From: Pochonia chlamydosporia 170
Taxonomy: Eukaryota > Ascomycota > Sordariomycetes > Hypocreales > Clavicipitaceae
NCBI RefSeq assembly: GCF_001653235.2
Contig: NC_035791.1
Coordinates: forward strand, 4,650,001 to 4,714,000
Length of the DNA stretch: 64,000 nucleotides
Reading direction: 5' to 3'
The translations under genes were made by a program, and so were the position numbers. Positions 1 through 10,816 of the stretch are shown here, in pieces (within the stretch, counting starts at the first letter, position 1; each line of letters starts with the position of its first letter). The notes beneath the pieces were generated by a model. The model had not been told where the DNA came from. It saw only the letters and a program-made list of their open reading frames with translations, and did not search any database.

Positions 1-1833
1 CCATTTTGCATGAACAGAGATGGATTCGTTTGCTCTTGCAGCGGCAGACCGCCGTGGTCGCGAAGCCATGGTTGGTGGTGGAAGTAGTGCAGTGTGCAAA
101 GTAGAGGCGAGGTATTTGCTCTTGGTTGGGACTTGGGGCACGGTGACGGCTCCAAAAGGCAGCGGTTGTGTGACGTGATCTTGAGGCCAGATCCTCAAGT
201 GACTGGTGGGATCAATAAGTGAGGAAATGGCCGACCCGAGATGCCAGGTCTCAGGTCAAGACCACAAACCGGAAGCCGGCGCTTGGTGACAAGCTGAGTT
301 GTTCGTGACTAATGAAGGTCCCCAGCTTAGATGGAAATGGCAAGCCAACGGCCACGATGTCAACGGTTCAAGTTAGGTTCGAAGTTGAGGCACTTCTTGG
401 TGCGGCAACTTTGACCAAGCGCCACGTAGTCAAGGTTGCGAAGGGGATTGCTTTATGCACTTGCAAAACCAGACAGTACCACTTGAGCGCTTGTCGGCAA
501 GTAGCTCTGTTTATTGGTCACACATCCAAAGGATGTCTAGATGCACCAGATGGTACTGTGCTAAAAAGTTGGAGTATTCAAGCGCCAAAAAAAAAATTAA
601 AAAAAAAAAATAGTGTGCAGGAACAACAAGACGGAGACGAGGCAGCACAAGGAATTGGTCAAAGGACAAAGCACAAGGCGATGACACCGCATGCGCCTCA
701 ATGCAACTTGAGCTTTTCTTGCACTATACTCAATCAACGACAAACTGTGGCTCGTTTCGTCTGCTTCTCCTTTCAACGCACAGTATGCCAGGTTCGGAAC
801 CTTTCTTCCGGTGCCTGGGAGGGTGATGATGTGTGGTGATGGTGTGTGGTGATGGTGTGTGGTGATGATGTGGTGGTGAATGACTGCTAGGAACGTAGTG
901 ACGAAGCACAGGGAATGAGTGATAGGAGAGGGTCTGGTCCATGGCTCACCTGTTGTGCGACTAACGGATATCGCGATATGTCAGTCAATGAGCTGCGATG
1001 AGCAAGCAATGCGGTTGGCGGCGGGTGAGTGAGATTCAGCCTTGTGTTGCGTCTGGTGCAGACTGGACAAACAATCAAATTTCAATTTCAATTTCAACCA
1101 GTGGGCAGACGTCCACCCTGCCACGTCGCAGGTTCAACGGGGCTCGATGGCGTCAGTGTTGAAATGATTGAATTGATATGAAGCCAAGATCCGGTGCGTT
1201 GATTCGGCTTTTGCCTGCAAACCATGGAGCCAATCCCGTCAAATTTAAAAACGAGGAAATCGCCGTTGCCTTGATGCACCTCAACAAACCAACAAACAGG
1301 TGCGATGGCCGCGCTTCTGATGCTGCAGAATGTGTGAAATAATTGAAGGCGCTTTTTCCTTTGCAGAGCAATAATTCAGTCAGATTAAGCCGGATGTGGA
1401 CAACTTTGAAGATGTCAAGTTGTGGTTTATCGATTCAGCAGCATACGTTATCCATTTCGCAATCTGAGAGTTGGCATCCCTTGACCTTGACCTTTGACCT
1501 CGACTCCTAGTATTGACGGTGAGTGGAGGTGAGCAGCCACCACGGACCCACTCCAGCCTGGTTCGTACTGGACTGTCTGTCACCCACCTGCAAGTCCGGC
1601 TCGTTCCCCAGACCGACCAACGGACCAGATTCGAGAATGGAATTTGCCCTTGGATGTGCCGAGGCATCTCCCATCTCCCATCTCCAACCCAAACCCGTGC
1701 TTGTTCCAACTCCCGACTATCTTTGTCTATTCCCTTTTTCTTCTACTTTGACTTTTGTCCCTACTTCCATTTTCTTCTCTAATTTATATCTGCACTCAAC
1801 AGTGGTTAATTACCACTTGCCGCCTCACTGAGC
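1..1833. other. Intergenic / 5' flank, no supported gene
   Basis: I find no convincing gene here. A 175-codon open frame at 312-839 has low-complexity composition, including a lysine run produced by the A-rich stretch around 590-610, and looks like no known family. The stretch holds a GTGATG-type microsatellite (822-879) and three tandem AATTTC units near 1078-1097. A pyrimidine-rich tract around 1690-1790 precedes the peroxin gene and looks like its promoter/leader. A gene that starts left of the window could end here, but nothing recognisable reads in. Confidence 0.5.
822..879. repeat. GTGATG/GTGTGTG microsatellite
   Basis: Imperfect tandem array of GTGATGGTGTGTG-like units about 13-14 bases long. 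The sequence shows three to four copies with GTGATGATG variants at the ends. It is a simple repeat in intergenic DNA with no visible function. Confidence 0.8.
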
Positions 1834-2963
1834 ATGGGCGACTCCGACGACAACAATCAGCCGCCCGGCGCCTCCATTCCGGCCTGGCAACAAGAAACCA
1901 AAGCTTCGGCAGCGTCCGAAACACAACAGGAGCAATCTACCCAGCAAGATGACCACAATCAGCAGCTTCAAGTTGCCCGCCGCTTCCTTGACGAAGACGA
2001 AGTAAAATCTGCGTCGCGGGAGAAAAAGGTTCAATTTCTCAAAACCAAAGGCATCAGCGATGGCGATATCGAGAAACTCCTGGGACAATCAGAAACCGTC
2101 TCCGAGTCACTGCCAACAGTGGGTGTAATTCTTTGCGGAAATTTTCCACGAGTAAACATTCTTGCTGACAAAGTGCGCTTCTACAGAACGAAACGCCAGA
2201 ATCAGAAAATACAATGTCTGACGCCGTTTCACCGAGCTCTGCATCACTCGGCGCAACCAACGATCGGCCTCCCATTGTCACATACCCGGAATTCCTAGTG
2301 AAGCCAGAGCGTCCACCTCCGCTGGTTACGAAGAGTGGCATCTTCAACACTCTCTACGCTTTTGCTGGGCTATCAACGCTCTTATACGGGACGAGCAAAT
2401 ACCTCGTTGCCCCCATGGTGGAGAACTTGACCGATGCACGAACTGAGCTGCATGATGTAGCATCCCAGAGGCTCGAAAACTTAGTTTCCCAGCTCGAGAA
2501 AACAGTGTCGGTAATTCCACCAACGGCTGCACAGCCCACATCGCCAGAAGAGATTGATGGCAGCGATGCGGAGGACCCGACCGAGATGTTCCATCGCGAT
2601 ATAGGAACCCAAACTTCACTAATAGACCAAAATGCGAACCTTCCGCCTAAAGAGTCGGAGCCCGCTTCTAAGCGTCATGTTGATAGCTTGACATCCCTAA
2701 CAAAGACTCTTGCCGTTCTAAAAGACCAGTTTCGCGCCCAGAGCGAAGGGTTTGAGGATGTGAAAACGTTGTTGGATGTCTTCCGCGACGATCTAGACGG
2801 CTTGACATACGGTGGACATACTGAATTCGTCGGTGGCTACGACATATATGGGTCTGCAAAGAAGAATGAGCCTGAAGATGAGATTAGGAAAGTTAGAGAC
2901 AACATACGCCGTGTCAAGGGGGTACTTCTGAGTACGAGGAACTTCCCTGCATCAACAAAGTAA
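1834..2963 (+). CDS. Pex14-family peroxin, possibly the fungal Pex14/17 (Pex33) type
   Basis: Predicted 353-aa protein from two exons, 1834-2118 and 2187-2963. The 68-nt intron has a GTGGGT donor and a GCTGAC branch site, and both junctions are in phase 0. Residues about 45-85 match the Pex14 N-terminal helical domain that binds Pex5/Pex19 (RRFLDEDEVKSASREKKVQF, then a KGI/L turn and a final short helix). After a proline-rich linker comes one hydrophobic segment (IFNTLYAFAGLSTLLYGTSK region), then a short coiled coil (LTDARTELHDVASQRLENLV). By family this is a peroxisomal membrane docking component for PTS1/PTS2 import. Canonical Pex14 usually starts directly with the helical domain. Here about 40 Q/N-rich residues with PAWQQ precede it, as I recall for the filamentous-fungal Pex14/17 hybrid, so a Pex33 assignment is plausible but not certain. 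It converges on the chromodomain gene. Confidence 0.8.
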
Positions 2964-3230
2964 CATCACATTATCCCGGTTGGTTACAGTAGGAAGTGTT
3001 CGACTTGGCTCAGCAACGGGAAACGAGAACTGTATATTATGAATCTAGCTATGGAGCTTTATGTCCTTGACTCCGGCATGCTCTTGGCAACAAATAATGA
3101 ATAGACGCCCTGAGCAGCTTATCTGCTCCTTCGCCAAATTTGAAGTCAACACCGTGCCTTGATATTCATGTGAACCTGTATCCACCATTTCTATACCCAA
3201 TGTCGCCTCCCGCCTCTCGCTGAATGAATA

Positions 3231-6200
3231 TTAATATTCATCCCCAGAATCTTGAATCTTATACCTGGCAAAAACGGATTGCCAGTCGGAAACTTTGATG
3301 TGATGTAGCCCTCTCCCTGCTTCAACTTGCTCTCCATACCATTTCAAGGTTGGCTGGAACGTAAAGGGTATCTCATGCGAGCCTCGATGCCTCGAGACCG
3401 CCTCTTGAAAACGATTATTGCAGATTGGCCATGGCTCAGTGGCTGTGGCGGGTCTGGGAGCTGGGAAAACCGTACGAAGTGCCAGAGATTGGTTGCCGGT
3501 ATTTGAGCCAGCCGAAGGTGTCTTTGCTGCGTTGAGTCTTGTGGCATTTGACGACATGGTTTCGGGGTTGAACATCCGCCATCCCCGAGAGCGGAGTTGT
3601 TTGTCACACAAGGGGAGCCTCTCTTTGACCAGGCGAGAAATGCCCGCAATCCAACGAAAAACACTATCAAATGGGTCCACGACCCCGTCATCCTGCTGAT
3701 GATCAAACGGCCCAACCCACACACGTTCGAGAGGAAATGTAGTTTTCGGATCTCGACTTTTCTCGCGAATGTGAGTAACAAGCGCTTTCTGAGCGGGCAC
3801 AAGATCTGTTTCGCAAAGCCCGTTACCATGAGCGTTGTGGTGGCGGACGTAGGGATCCCAGAGTAGTAACTCCATAGACCTCCAAGGTTTGATGTGAATT
3901 TCGGCTGGTCTGTAAATAGCAATCCAAGGATGCAGACTTCGAACTTCCTGCGATGAAGCCGAGGTCGTACTATGCTCCTTGTCTGTAGTGAAGAAAAGCC
4001 CAAGATAAGTATTCTTAAAATTTGGGAGAACATTGATAGCGCCCGTTTTCATTATTCTGGAGAAGAATGGCTGCTTGAAATCGTCAAACCAGTCGCCATA
4101 ATCCTTGAAAAATGGCACAAACTCCTCCCATTGTAACGTCGTTTTTGGACCCCAGTACGTAATTGGAAACCTGTACAAAACCAAAGGAGAGAAAGTCAGG
4201 CCCGTATAGCTTTCGTCTATTTCGGTGAGAAAACTCTGAGCTTTTGCGGCCAAAGCTACTTCCGGATATACAGAGCTTTCTGGCCACAAATTGCCGTCCA
4301 GTCTGCTGGTTGGAGCATTTTGGCAGGGGAGATGCTCTGTGCAAGAGGTAATAAATTGGACTGATCGAATAACTCGAGATAGTCTTGCTTCAACGTGATT
4401 GCTAGACCCCAGGACCAGAAATTTCCTGTAGTGATGAATATGTAGTCCCGCCCAAGAACCAAACCAGTTGACTAGGCTTTGCTCATCGTTACCATCGAGT
4501 ACCTCTGGGGCGTAAATCAGTGGTCCTTCGTGGTCATCTTCTACCTCCGAGATGATATTCTGCAAAAGGTTGAAACATTTCAACAATGCCTCAATAGATC
4601 TTTTACTTACACTAATTTCTGAATGCATCTTTTGGCTACCTTTATGAAGAGCCAGATCCAACAGCCAGCCGTGTATGTCAGACCATACAGCCAATTTTTT
4701 TGGTCCATAGAGAGAACCACGATCAGTGTTATATTGTCGAAACCATTTGAGAAAACTGTAAGCAGCCTCCGGCTGAGACACAAAAAAGCTCGGCGTGAGC
4801 AAGATGACGGTGCCTTGTGGAAAGAGTCGAATTATACAGCCATCAGTTTCCGCTCCATTATTGTTGTTGAGTTGTGGGAAATGCTTTCCAAGCGCACCAG
4901 AAGGAGAAAAGGCCAGAAACTCGAACCTGACCCCTCTTTGGCTGTGTAGAGTATTTGATAGGCCGGGAAGTGATGACAAGGTCGACAGCGCATCCTCATG
5001 AACGATTATGGTGCCACTATCAAGGGCGGAAAAGGTAGACCACTGGCCTGGTTGTAAGCTCGTTTTAATGTTGCAGTTGACTATCGATTCCTGAAGCCAC
5101 CGAGAAAATAAGATAACTAGCTGATGAGCCGTTGGTGGGAACAGCAGGAAGAAGTTGATTGGCGCCCTTTTGTCTTCCTGGTCGAGTCCCAGATAGGCGC
5201 GGATGCTGTCAAAAAACATGTCGAATATTTTAAGAGAGTCCGACACGCTGTACCGCTGTACCGCAGTCGGTGGTACAATTGGGGCCAGCATTGAGAGTGG
5301 AAATTGGGGAGCTGATTTAAAAATTAGAAACCCCAGACCAGGTTCTCCTTGAGGTAAGTCGACCGCGCTCGAAGACGCCTCAGCCCAGCTTAAGGGTGAT
5401 GGACAAAAAATCAGAATGCAAAAGTCGTTTTGATGGCAAGCTGCCCCAGCACATCCAATTTGTAGTTGACTGGTCACTGATACAAAGGCAAGCCTGTCCT
5501 CCTCACAGAATGAAACAGTTCCCTGGCAGACACTCAGTTCCTCAAGTGTCCGGTGTCCGGTCTGGGATAAGACATCCTGCTTTGTGCATGTGTGGCAAAA
5601 GTCCAGCCGGCTTTGGCCTTCAAAAAGGCAAGCCCAGGAAGGGTTGCGGCTCAAGTTCATGCCATGGAAAGTCAACAAAGCCACTAAGCGTCCGTCAGGC
5701 CCGAAACGGCAGACTTTCGAAATCGTGTGACCTTCGCTCCCTATGTCAAGTAGTACTGAAGTTGTTGCGTCGGTGTCCTTGGATACGGTTTCCGTAGAAT
5801 CTCGCTCCTTGCTTTCATAGTCGTCGGGAGTTATAGGAGAGGTATCATCATCTACAAAGAGACTTTCGAACTCATCCAGGTCTTGCAGTTCCAGATTCGG
5901 AATGCTATCTTCCCAATGCACCCGTTTTTTCGCCTTTTCTTTCGATTCCGATCCAGCATGAACAAGAGAGTCGCTCGGTAACAGAATTCCCTTGTGATTC
6001 CCATTATTTGACACCATATCAAGTTTCCCGGGAACGACCAAGTCATGAGTTTCAGCTAGAAATTGGTTCCTCAGCGGCGCCGGGGCTGTCACACCCTCCT
6101 TATCCCTCAATCCTTTCTGTATTAAGCGTCTTTTACGATGATTGAGGAGTTTCGGGGCCTGATTGATATCTGATGCTACGTCAAGCAAGTTCCGCCGGGC

Positions 6201-7067
6201 TTTGCGTTTCGTACCGCCGATAAATACATTCGACAACTGAGCTGCGTCCATCACAGGCTTTCTTGCTGAGACTTTTTTTGCAGAATGCAATTTGGGGGAC
6301 ACCAAGTGGATTGGCGCTCCCTTTGAGTTTGGATTAGCGGTCGATGTTCTTTCTCGAAGAGCTGGTGAACACGCATCAGGCATTGATGGTGTAGGCACCT
6401 TATTCTTGTTCGGACACACATCTGAAGAAACCTGCAATCCTTCCCTTGCCAACGAATTTGACTTTCTTTGACTGTGCGGGTCTTCACTTGATCGACACAT
6501 TTCTCCTTGATGAGTCCCTTGTTGTCCTCCTATAGTGTCTTGCTTTCGTCCTTGGGCTGTTTTGACAACTCTGGGATTATCGTCTAGAGTGGGTGGTACC
6601 GCATTGCTGCATTCCTTTATATCGCCGATCTCGTCCCTGTATTCCCCTTGTACCGAGCTTATCCATTCTTCGAGAGTGCAGTCAAGTTGGATTTGCTCCA
6701 GACCCCGCAAATCCCTTTTCTTATTTCTTGCCACATGTTTCGCGTACTTGGCGCGGATATCGTCACTCACAGCTTGCCTCCATGACTCTATTGTGAATCC
6801 CAGGGCAGTTTTCTTTCCTGTTTCCTTCGTGGTAGCCAGCCATTGTTCGAGAAGCCCTTCGCTCAGGTGGGATGCTGGCTCCCAAGTTGCTTCACAAAGG
6901 TCAAAGCCGTCCCAATCTATAAGGTATCTGACTTCATCTCGGACCTTTGCTTCCGCCAATATTCTGCGGACAGCCCATTCATCTTGCGAATTATCTTCTG
7001 CAGAGGCAGACGTCAGAGACTGGCTGTCATCAGAGGAAGAATCTGGAGTCGGATCGTCAAAGGTCAT
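3231..7067 (-). CDS. Large chromodomain protein (1278 aa)
   Basis: Single uninterrupted frame with an ATG at 7067. Residues about 30-80 form a chromodomain: EWAVRRIL, then YLIDWDGF, then ATWEP. The three positions that make the methyl-lysine cage in HP1 are W31, W52 and F55, so all are aromatic and H3K9me or H3K27me binding is expected. A long polar, basic linker follows (about 120-420) with several KRK/RKRR clusters that look like nuclear localisation signals. An acidic patch lies near 440. The C-terminal 800 residues look globular and I do not recognise a domain there. Candidate relatives are heterochromatin chromodomain proteins such as Neurospora CDP-2 or fission yeast Chp1, but I cannot confirm either. 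A reader of histone methylation in chromatin silencing is the inference. It is divergent from the Rab gene across 1.9 kb. Confidence 0.8.
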   Translation of the reverse strand: MTFDDPTPDSSSDDSQSLTSASAEDNSQDEWAVRRILAEAKVRDEVRYLIDWDGFDLCEATWEPASHLSEGLLEQWLATTKETGKKTALGFTIESWRQAVSDDIRAKYAKHVARNKKRDLRGLEQIQLDCTLEEWISSVQGEYRDEIGDIKECSNAVPPTLDDNPRVVKTAQGRKQDTIGGQQGTHQGEMCRSSEDPHSQRKSNSLAREGLQVSSDVCPNKNKVPTPSMPDACSPALRERTSTANPNSKGAPIHLVSPKLHSAKKVSARKPVMDAAQLSNVFIGGTKRKARRNLLDVASDINQAPKLLNHRKRRLIQKGLRDKEGVTAPAPLRNQFLAETHDLVVPGKLDMVSNNGNHKGILLPSDSLVHAGSESKEKAKKRVHWEDSIPNLELQDLDEFESLFVDDDTSPITPDDYESKERDSTETVSKDTDATTSVLLDIGSEGHTISKVCRFGPDGRLVALLTFHGMNLSRNPSWACLFEGQSRLDFCHTCTKQDVLSQTGHRTLEELSVCQGTVSFCEEDRLAFVSVTSQLQIGCAGAACHQNDFCILIFCPSPLSWAEASSSAVDLPQGEPGLGFLIFKSAPQFPLSMLAPIVPPTAVQRYSVSDSLKIFDMFFDSIRAYLGLDQEDKRAPINFFLLFPPTAHQLVILFSRWLQESIVNCNIKTSLQPGQWSTFSALDSGTIIVHEDALSTLSSLPGLSNTLHSQRGVRFEFLAFSPSGALGKHFPQLNNNNGAETDGCIIRLFPQGTVILLTPSFFVSQPEAAYSFLKWFRQYNTDRGSLYGPKKLAVWSDIHGWLLDLALHKGSQKMHSEISVSKRSIEALLKCFNLLQNIISEVEDDHEGPLIYAPEVLDGNDEQSLVNWFGSWAGLHIHHYRKFLVLGSSNHVEARLSRVIRSVQFITSCTEHLPCQNAPTSRLDGNLWPESSVYPEVALAAKAQSFLTEIDESYTGLTFSPLVLYRFPITYWGPKTTLQWEEFVPFFKDYGDWFDDFKQPFFSRIMKTGAINVLPNFKNTYLGLFFTTDKEHSTTSASSQEVRSLHPWIAIYRPAEIHIKPWRSMELLLWDPYVRHHNAHGNGLCETDLVPAQKALVTHIREKSRDPKTTFPLERVWVGPFDHQQDDGVVDPFDSVFRWIAGISRLVKERLPLCDKQLRSRGWRMFNPETMSSNATRLNAAKTPSAGSNTGNQSLALRTVFPAPRPATATEPWPICNNRFQEAVSRHRGSHEIPFTFQPTLKWYGEQVEAGRGLHHIKVSDWQSVFARYKIQDSGDEY

Positions 7068-8980
7068 GAGTGCAGATTTCTGAATGGCTGTGGAGCTTGT
7101 CTGGAGTTAAGGGCCTATCTTTATTGTTAGGTATGTTTGCAATCACGTTGATCAATCAAGATATCTTACTTGCACCTACATTTTCGGTTGAAGCAAAGAA
7201 TACACCAGACGGGTTAAATCCCAAGAATGGAGGAAAATCCAGCGAGCAGGCCAATGCCGACTTCCATCTGTGTAACAGTGCGAGAGCTGTGAATACTGTG
7301 GGGCGTGCATGATTGCTTGACGCGACTTCCCAGCAGATACAGCCAGCCGCAACAGTCATGGCTTGAATTTGCCGGGAACCAAGGCAAATCAAACGCCAAA
7401 CTTCTTGTGTTCAAGTTGGCTTTAGATGAAAGATTTGGTAACTAAAACCACCTACCAAGGCCTCCAGGCAACAAAGAATAACCAGTGGCAACGATGCAAC
7501 CACAACTTACACGCCAGGCCCTTGATGACACTTGGTAGCCAAGCCACATTTGAAGTGCCAGGAGCGATTGTCGTCAAGAATAGCCGGCTGGGAGCAGGAC
7601 AAGAACAAGGTCAGGTTTGCGAACAAGGCCAAATTACAAACCGAGTTCGGGAGAGTATTCAGGTTACTGACGACAAACTACTACTAGACGTTGTCGGACC
7701 ATTGAATTAGACCCGACTTGGGACAAAATCTGTAACATCCCTGCACCGAAATGGCGAGTACATGGCAAGTTCGGCTGTGCATGATAGGAAGACTCTCTTC
7801 CAAATCTTAACTCGCCTGCTTGGGTCTTCATTGCGAGCACTTCTGCAGATTCGAGTGCTTTGCTATGACCACCGTGCTATAATACGAATTTAAGTCTTCC
7901 TTTTGACGCTTTGTTGCTTCGACCCGTGGCAAGGAACGGGTTGAATAGTCGATGGACACTTCGCTAGCAGCCTGAATTGGCCCGTTTGATACCATTGTTG
8001 AAGTTTGAAGACTCGGCCGCCTGATTGGCGAAGTGTAGATCAGCCATCTCTTTGATGTTGCATGGGTTGATACAGTATTGCATCGAAAACTCACTTGAGC
8101 AGAGTATAATTGATGCCTCCAAGGTGGAACCGATAATTCCTTGTCTGCCTAGTCCAAAACTGCCGTTGCCTAGAACTCTTGATGATTTCCTACTCACACA
8201 ATCTCCAAGGCAGATTGTGTCCAACGGCGTCGAAAGTATTAATGATACAGATACAATTCATAATCTAGGATTCATGTTGCAAGAAAAATTGCCCAGAGTG
8301 CAATGCTGTTATGACCTTGAAAGAGGAACATTCGATGTCAAATGGGCAAACCAGCTCATTGATTGTTTGCACCAGTTTTCCCCCTGCATGTGCGCCTCTC
8401 TGTTGTCTGGTGGGCTTTACCAATCAATTGACTGGTGGTCAAGCACCGTGCCCCCAGTACGGAGTAGCGGCACTGGGTTGACCCCTTTCCACTTCGAGGC
8501 TGCTTGATGGCCTGAGCGGGGCGACGGGTGCCAGACAGGCTGTTCGAACATGGCCCGGGCTGGTGTGGTGTGCCTAAAGTGCCAGGCTCTCTTCTGCGGG
8601 CTCCCCAATTTGGCCACCTCTGACCGGACCGCAGCGCTGGACATGACCTCCAGCCAACTTAGCCAGACACATGCATCCACCAGACCAGACCAGACCAGAC
8701 CATACTTGAGCGCGTGCTGGCCTTCCGCAGTGACCTAAATAACACCGCCTACCACTTGACCACACCAGACCAGACAAGACCCTTGACCTTGACACAACAA
8801 CCACATAGCAACTTAACTCTTCCCCTCCACACACTCGCATCCACATCTACCACATCCCGTCCACTACGACAACCGACGTGCGTCGTCTCGCTTGACAATT
8901 CTGCGCATCTGCCCCAACACAGCTCTTGACCACTACTACTACACGTGTCCGGCCTTTTTCTCAAGCTCAACACCGCCGCC
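7068..8980. other. Divergent intergenic region with CCAGACC repeat
   Basis: Shared upstream region of the chromodomain gene (left) and the Rab gene (right). Open frames of 80-160 codons at 7426-7710 and 8025-8507 have no recognisable domain and no good splice context. The right third is CA/CT-rich and contains ACCAGACCAGACC tandem units (8679-8702), a second ACCAGACCAGAC (about 8762-8774), and an ACACGTGT palindrome at 8941-8948, just 33 bases before the Rab ATG. Confidence 0.55.
8679..8702 (+). repeat. Tandem CCAGA repeat upstream of the Rab gene
   Basis: Four to five direct copies of the pentamer CCAGA, about 280 bases upstream of the Rab start codon. The same run recurs upstream of the SLY41-type and branching-enzyme genes in the same orientation relative to the gene, and inverted near 62.66 kb. 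Confidence 0.75.
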
Positions 8981-9940
8981 ATGGCCAACGACGAATATGA
9001 TGTGTGAAATGCCCCTCCCTTACCCCTCGACTTGTTTGCGCCATTGCTAATGATAGGGGCTCTGCCGCTCTCTGACAGTTTCTCTTCAAAGGTACCTCCA
9101 CCGCCAACTCAAGCAGCCGACTTTGCATGCACTTCTCTACAGCGCAGCCCAGGCTAACATTGCCATCAACTAGTCGTTCTGATCGGAGATTCCGGAGTCG
9201 GAAAATCCAATCTTCTCAGCCGATTCACCCGAAACGAGTTCAACCTGGATTCCAAGTCCACCATCGGCGTCGAGTTTGCCACTAGATCCATTCAGGTCGA
9301 TTCTAAAACGATCAAGGCGCAGATTTGGGACACCGCTGGACAGGAACGTTATCGCGCTATTACCTCTGCCTACTACCGAGGTGCTGTTGGCGCTCTACTC
9401 GTCTACGATATCAGCAAACATCAAACTTATGAGAACGTCACCCGGTGGCTGAAGGAGCTGCGCGACCACGCCGATGCAAATATTGTCATTATGCTCGTTG
9501 GAAACAAGAGTGATTTGAGACATTTGAGAGCTGTGCCCACTGAGGAGGCCAAGGCCTTTGCCAGTACGTTCCGCCTGGCGGTGCTATTTGAATGGCGACT
9601 GGTACCTTGTACATGGACTAACCGAATGTGTCCGTAGGTGAAAACCACTTGTCATTCATTGAGACTTCTGCTTTGGATGCCAGCAACGTTGAGCTTGCCT
9701 TTCAAAACATTCTTACTGGTGCGTAGAAACTGTTTCGTCGGCGTGGCAGGATGGAAATGGCACCATTTCTGACAAGCAGGATGCTAATGAGCAATTCAAT
9801 ATATAGAAATCTACCGAATCGTTTCCAGCAAGGCTCTTGACAGCGGCGATGGTGCTCAGGCCACGATCGGTGCTGGCACCAACATCTCACTCAGCAAGCC
9901 TGCCGACGACGAATCCGCTAAGGGGGGTAAATGCTGCTAG
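8981..9940 (+). CDS. ypt3: Rab11/Ypt3-family small GTPase
   Basis: Predicted 212-aa protein from five exons: 8981-9001, 9079-9091, 9174-9563, 9638-9718 and 9807-9940. The second exon is only 13 nt (FLFK) and is needed to join MANDEYD to the first strand of the G domain. Visible motifs are the P-loop GDSGVGKS (residues 16-23), the switch I/effector stretch [12 protein letters not shown] typical of Rab11, WDTAGQE, NKSD and ETSAL. The C-terminal GGKCC is a double geranylgeranylation site. Rab11/Ypt31/Ypt3 proteins control exit from the trans-Golgi and recycling endosomes toward sites of polarised growth. The family assignment is firm; the exact symbol (ypt3 versus rab11/ypt31) depends on naming custom. 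Confidence 0.95.
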
Positions 9941-10816
9941 GCAAATCGCGGCATAACCTACCGCAGCCATCTGGCTTGGGATAGATACCACATGTCTCAC
10001 ACAGCTATTGGGAACGCATGTCACGCATGGGAAGAGTCTTTTGGCGCAGAATTGAGGAAATGAGGAATGGTGATTACGTCTTTGTTGATAATTAGAAGGC
10101 GCGGACACATTGACTTTCTTTTTGTTCTGTCTTTGTGATGACATTGATCTGGGCTGGTGCGTTGGACGATCGCTACAAGAGGATATGGTCCTCTTTACGT
10201 ATAGCAGCTGAATGAATTCCTAATGATTTAAGTTCTTCATAGCTTCCGCTTTGAATGAAGAAAGCCGTTTTTGCCTTGATTCGCAGCCTGCCCACTTCGC
10301 CTAGAACAATGAAACACCGTGTGATTGACATCAGTTCGGCAAACCCTTTGTCCCAAACCCCTGTACTTCCTTGCCTTGTCTCTGAAAGGTTGGCGCGAAT
10401 GCCATGCCTACACTGCAAAGTTAAACATGGCCTGGCGCTGCAGCAATAGCGAGCACATGACAAGCTGTTGGGAGTACTGCGTACCTTGGTGCTCTGTACG
10501 GAGTAGGCATCTTGGAATATGTCTGGTGGGTCCAGAACTCTGCCCATATTAACAAGTTAACTATTGACCAAATTGCTCGATTGCCAACCTCTGTGGGAAC
10601 CAAAAACTGACCCACTTGAAATTATGGGGCTGGACTCTAAAAGTCAAGACCGTCCTCAGGGAGAAAGCCCGTTATCGATAGCAGCCACCATGCTCGTAAA
10701 TTTTTTGATGTTTGGCAAGTCCTCCAGCATCCCACCTTTGCTTGTCGCGTCGACAGACATTGACAGAATCCCCATAACGTTTCGTTCAATCGACTACAAC
10801 GTTACCGAAAGCGAAT
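9941..10816. other. Intergenic, 3' of Rab and 5' of BRX1
   Basis: Holds the 3' flank of the Rab gene and the promoter of BRX1. Short frames on both strands (up to 124 codons near 10173-10547) show no family resemblance. I see no repeat or RNA gene. Confidence 0.5.

Noticed and set aside
312..839. 175-codon open frame on the plus strand
   Set aside because: Low-complexity lysine run from an A-tract, no domain, no promoter or splice context.
3344..4033. 229-codon frame on the minus strand
   Set aside because: Overlaps the chromodomain coding region in another frame on the same strand; the composition is a shadow of that gene.
8025..8507. 160-codon plus-strand frame upstream of the Rab gene
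   Set aside because: Random-looking composition and overlaps the likely shared promoter region.
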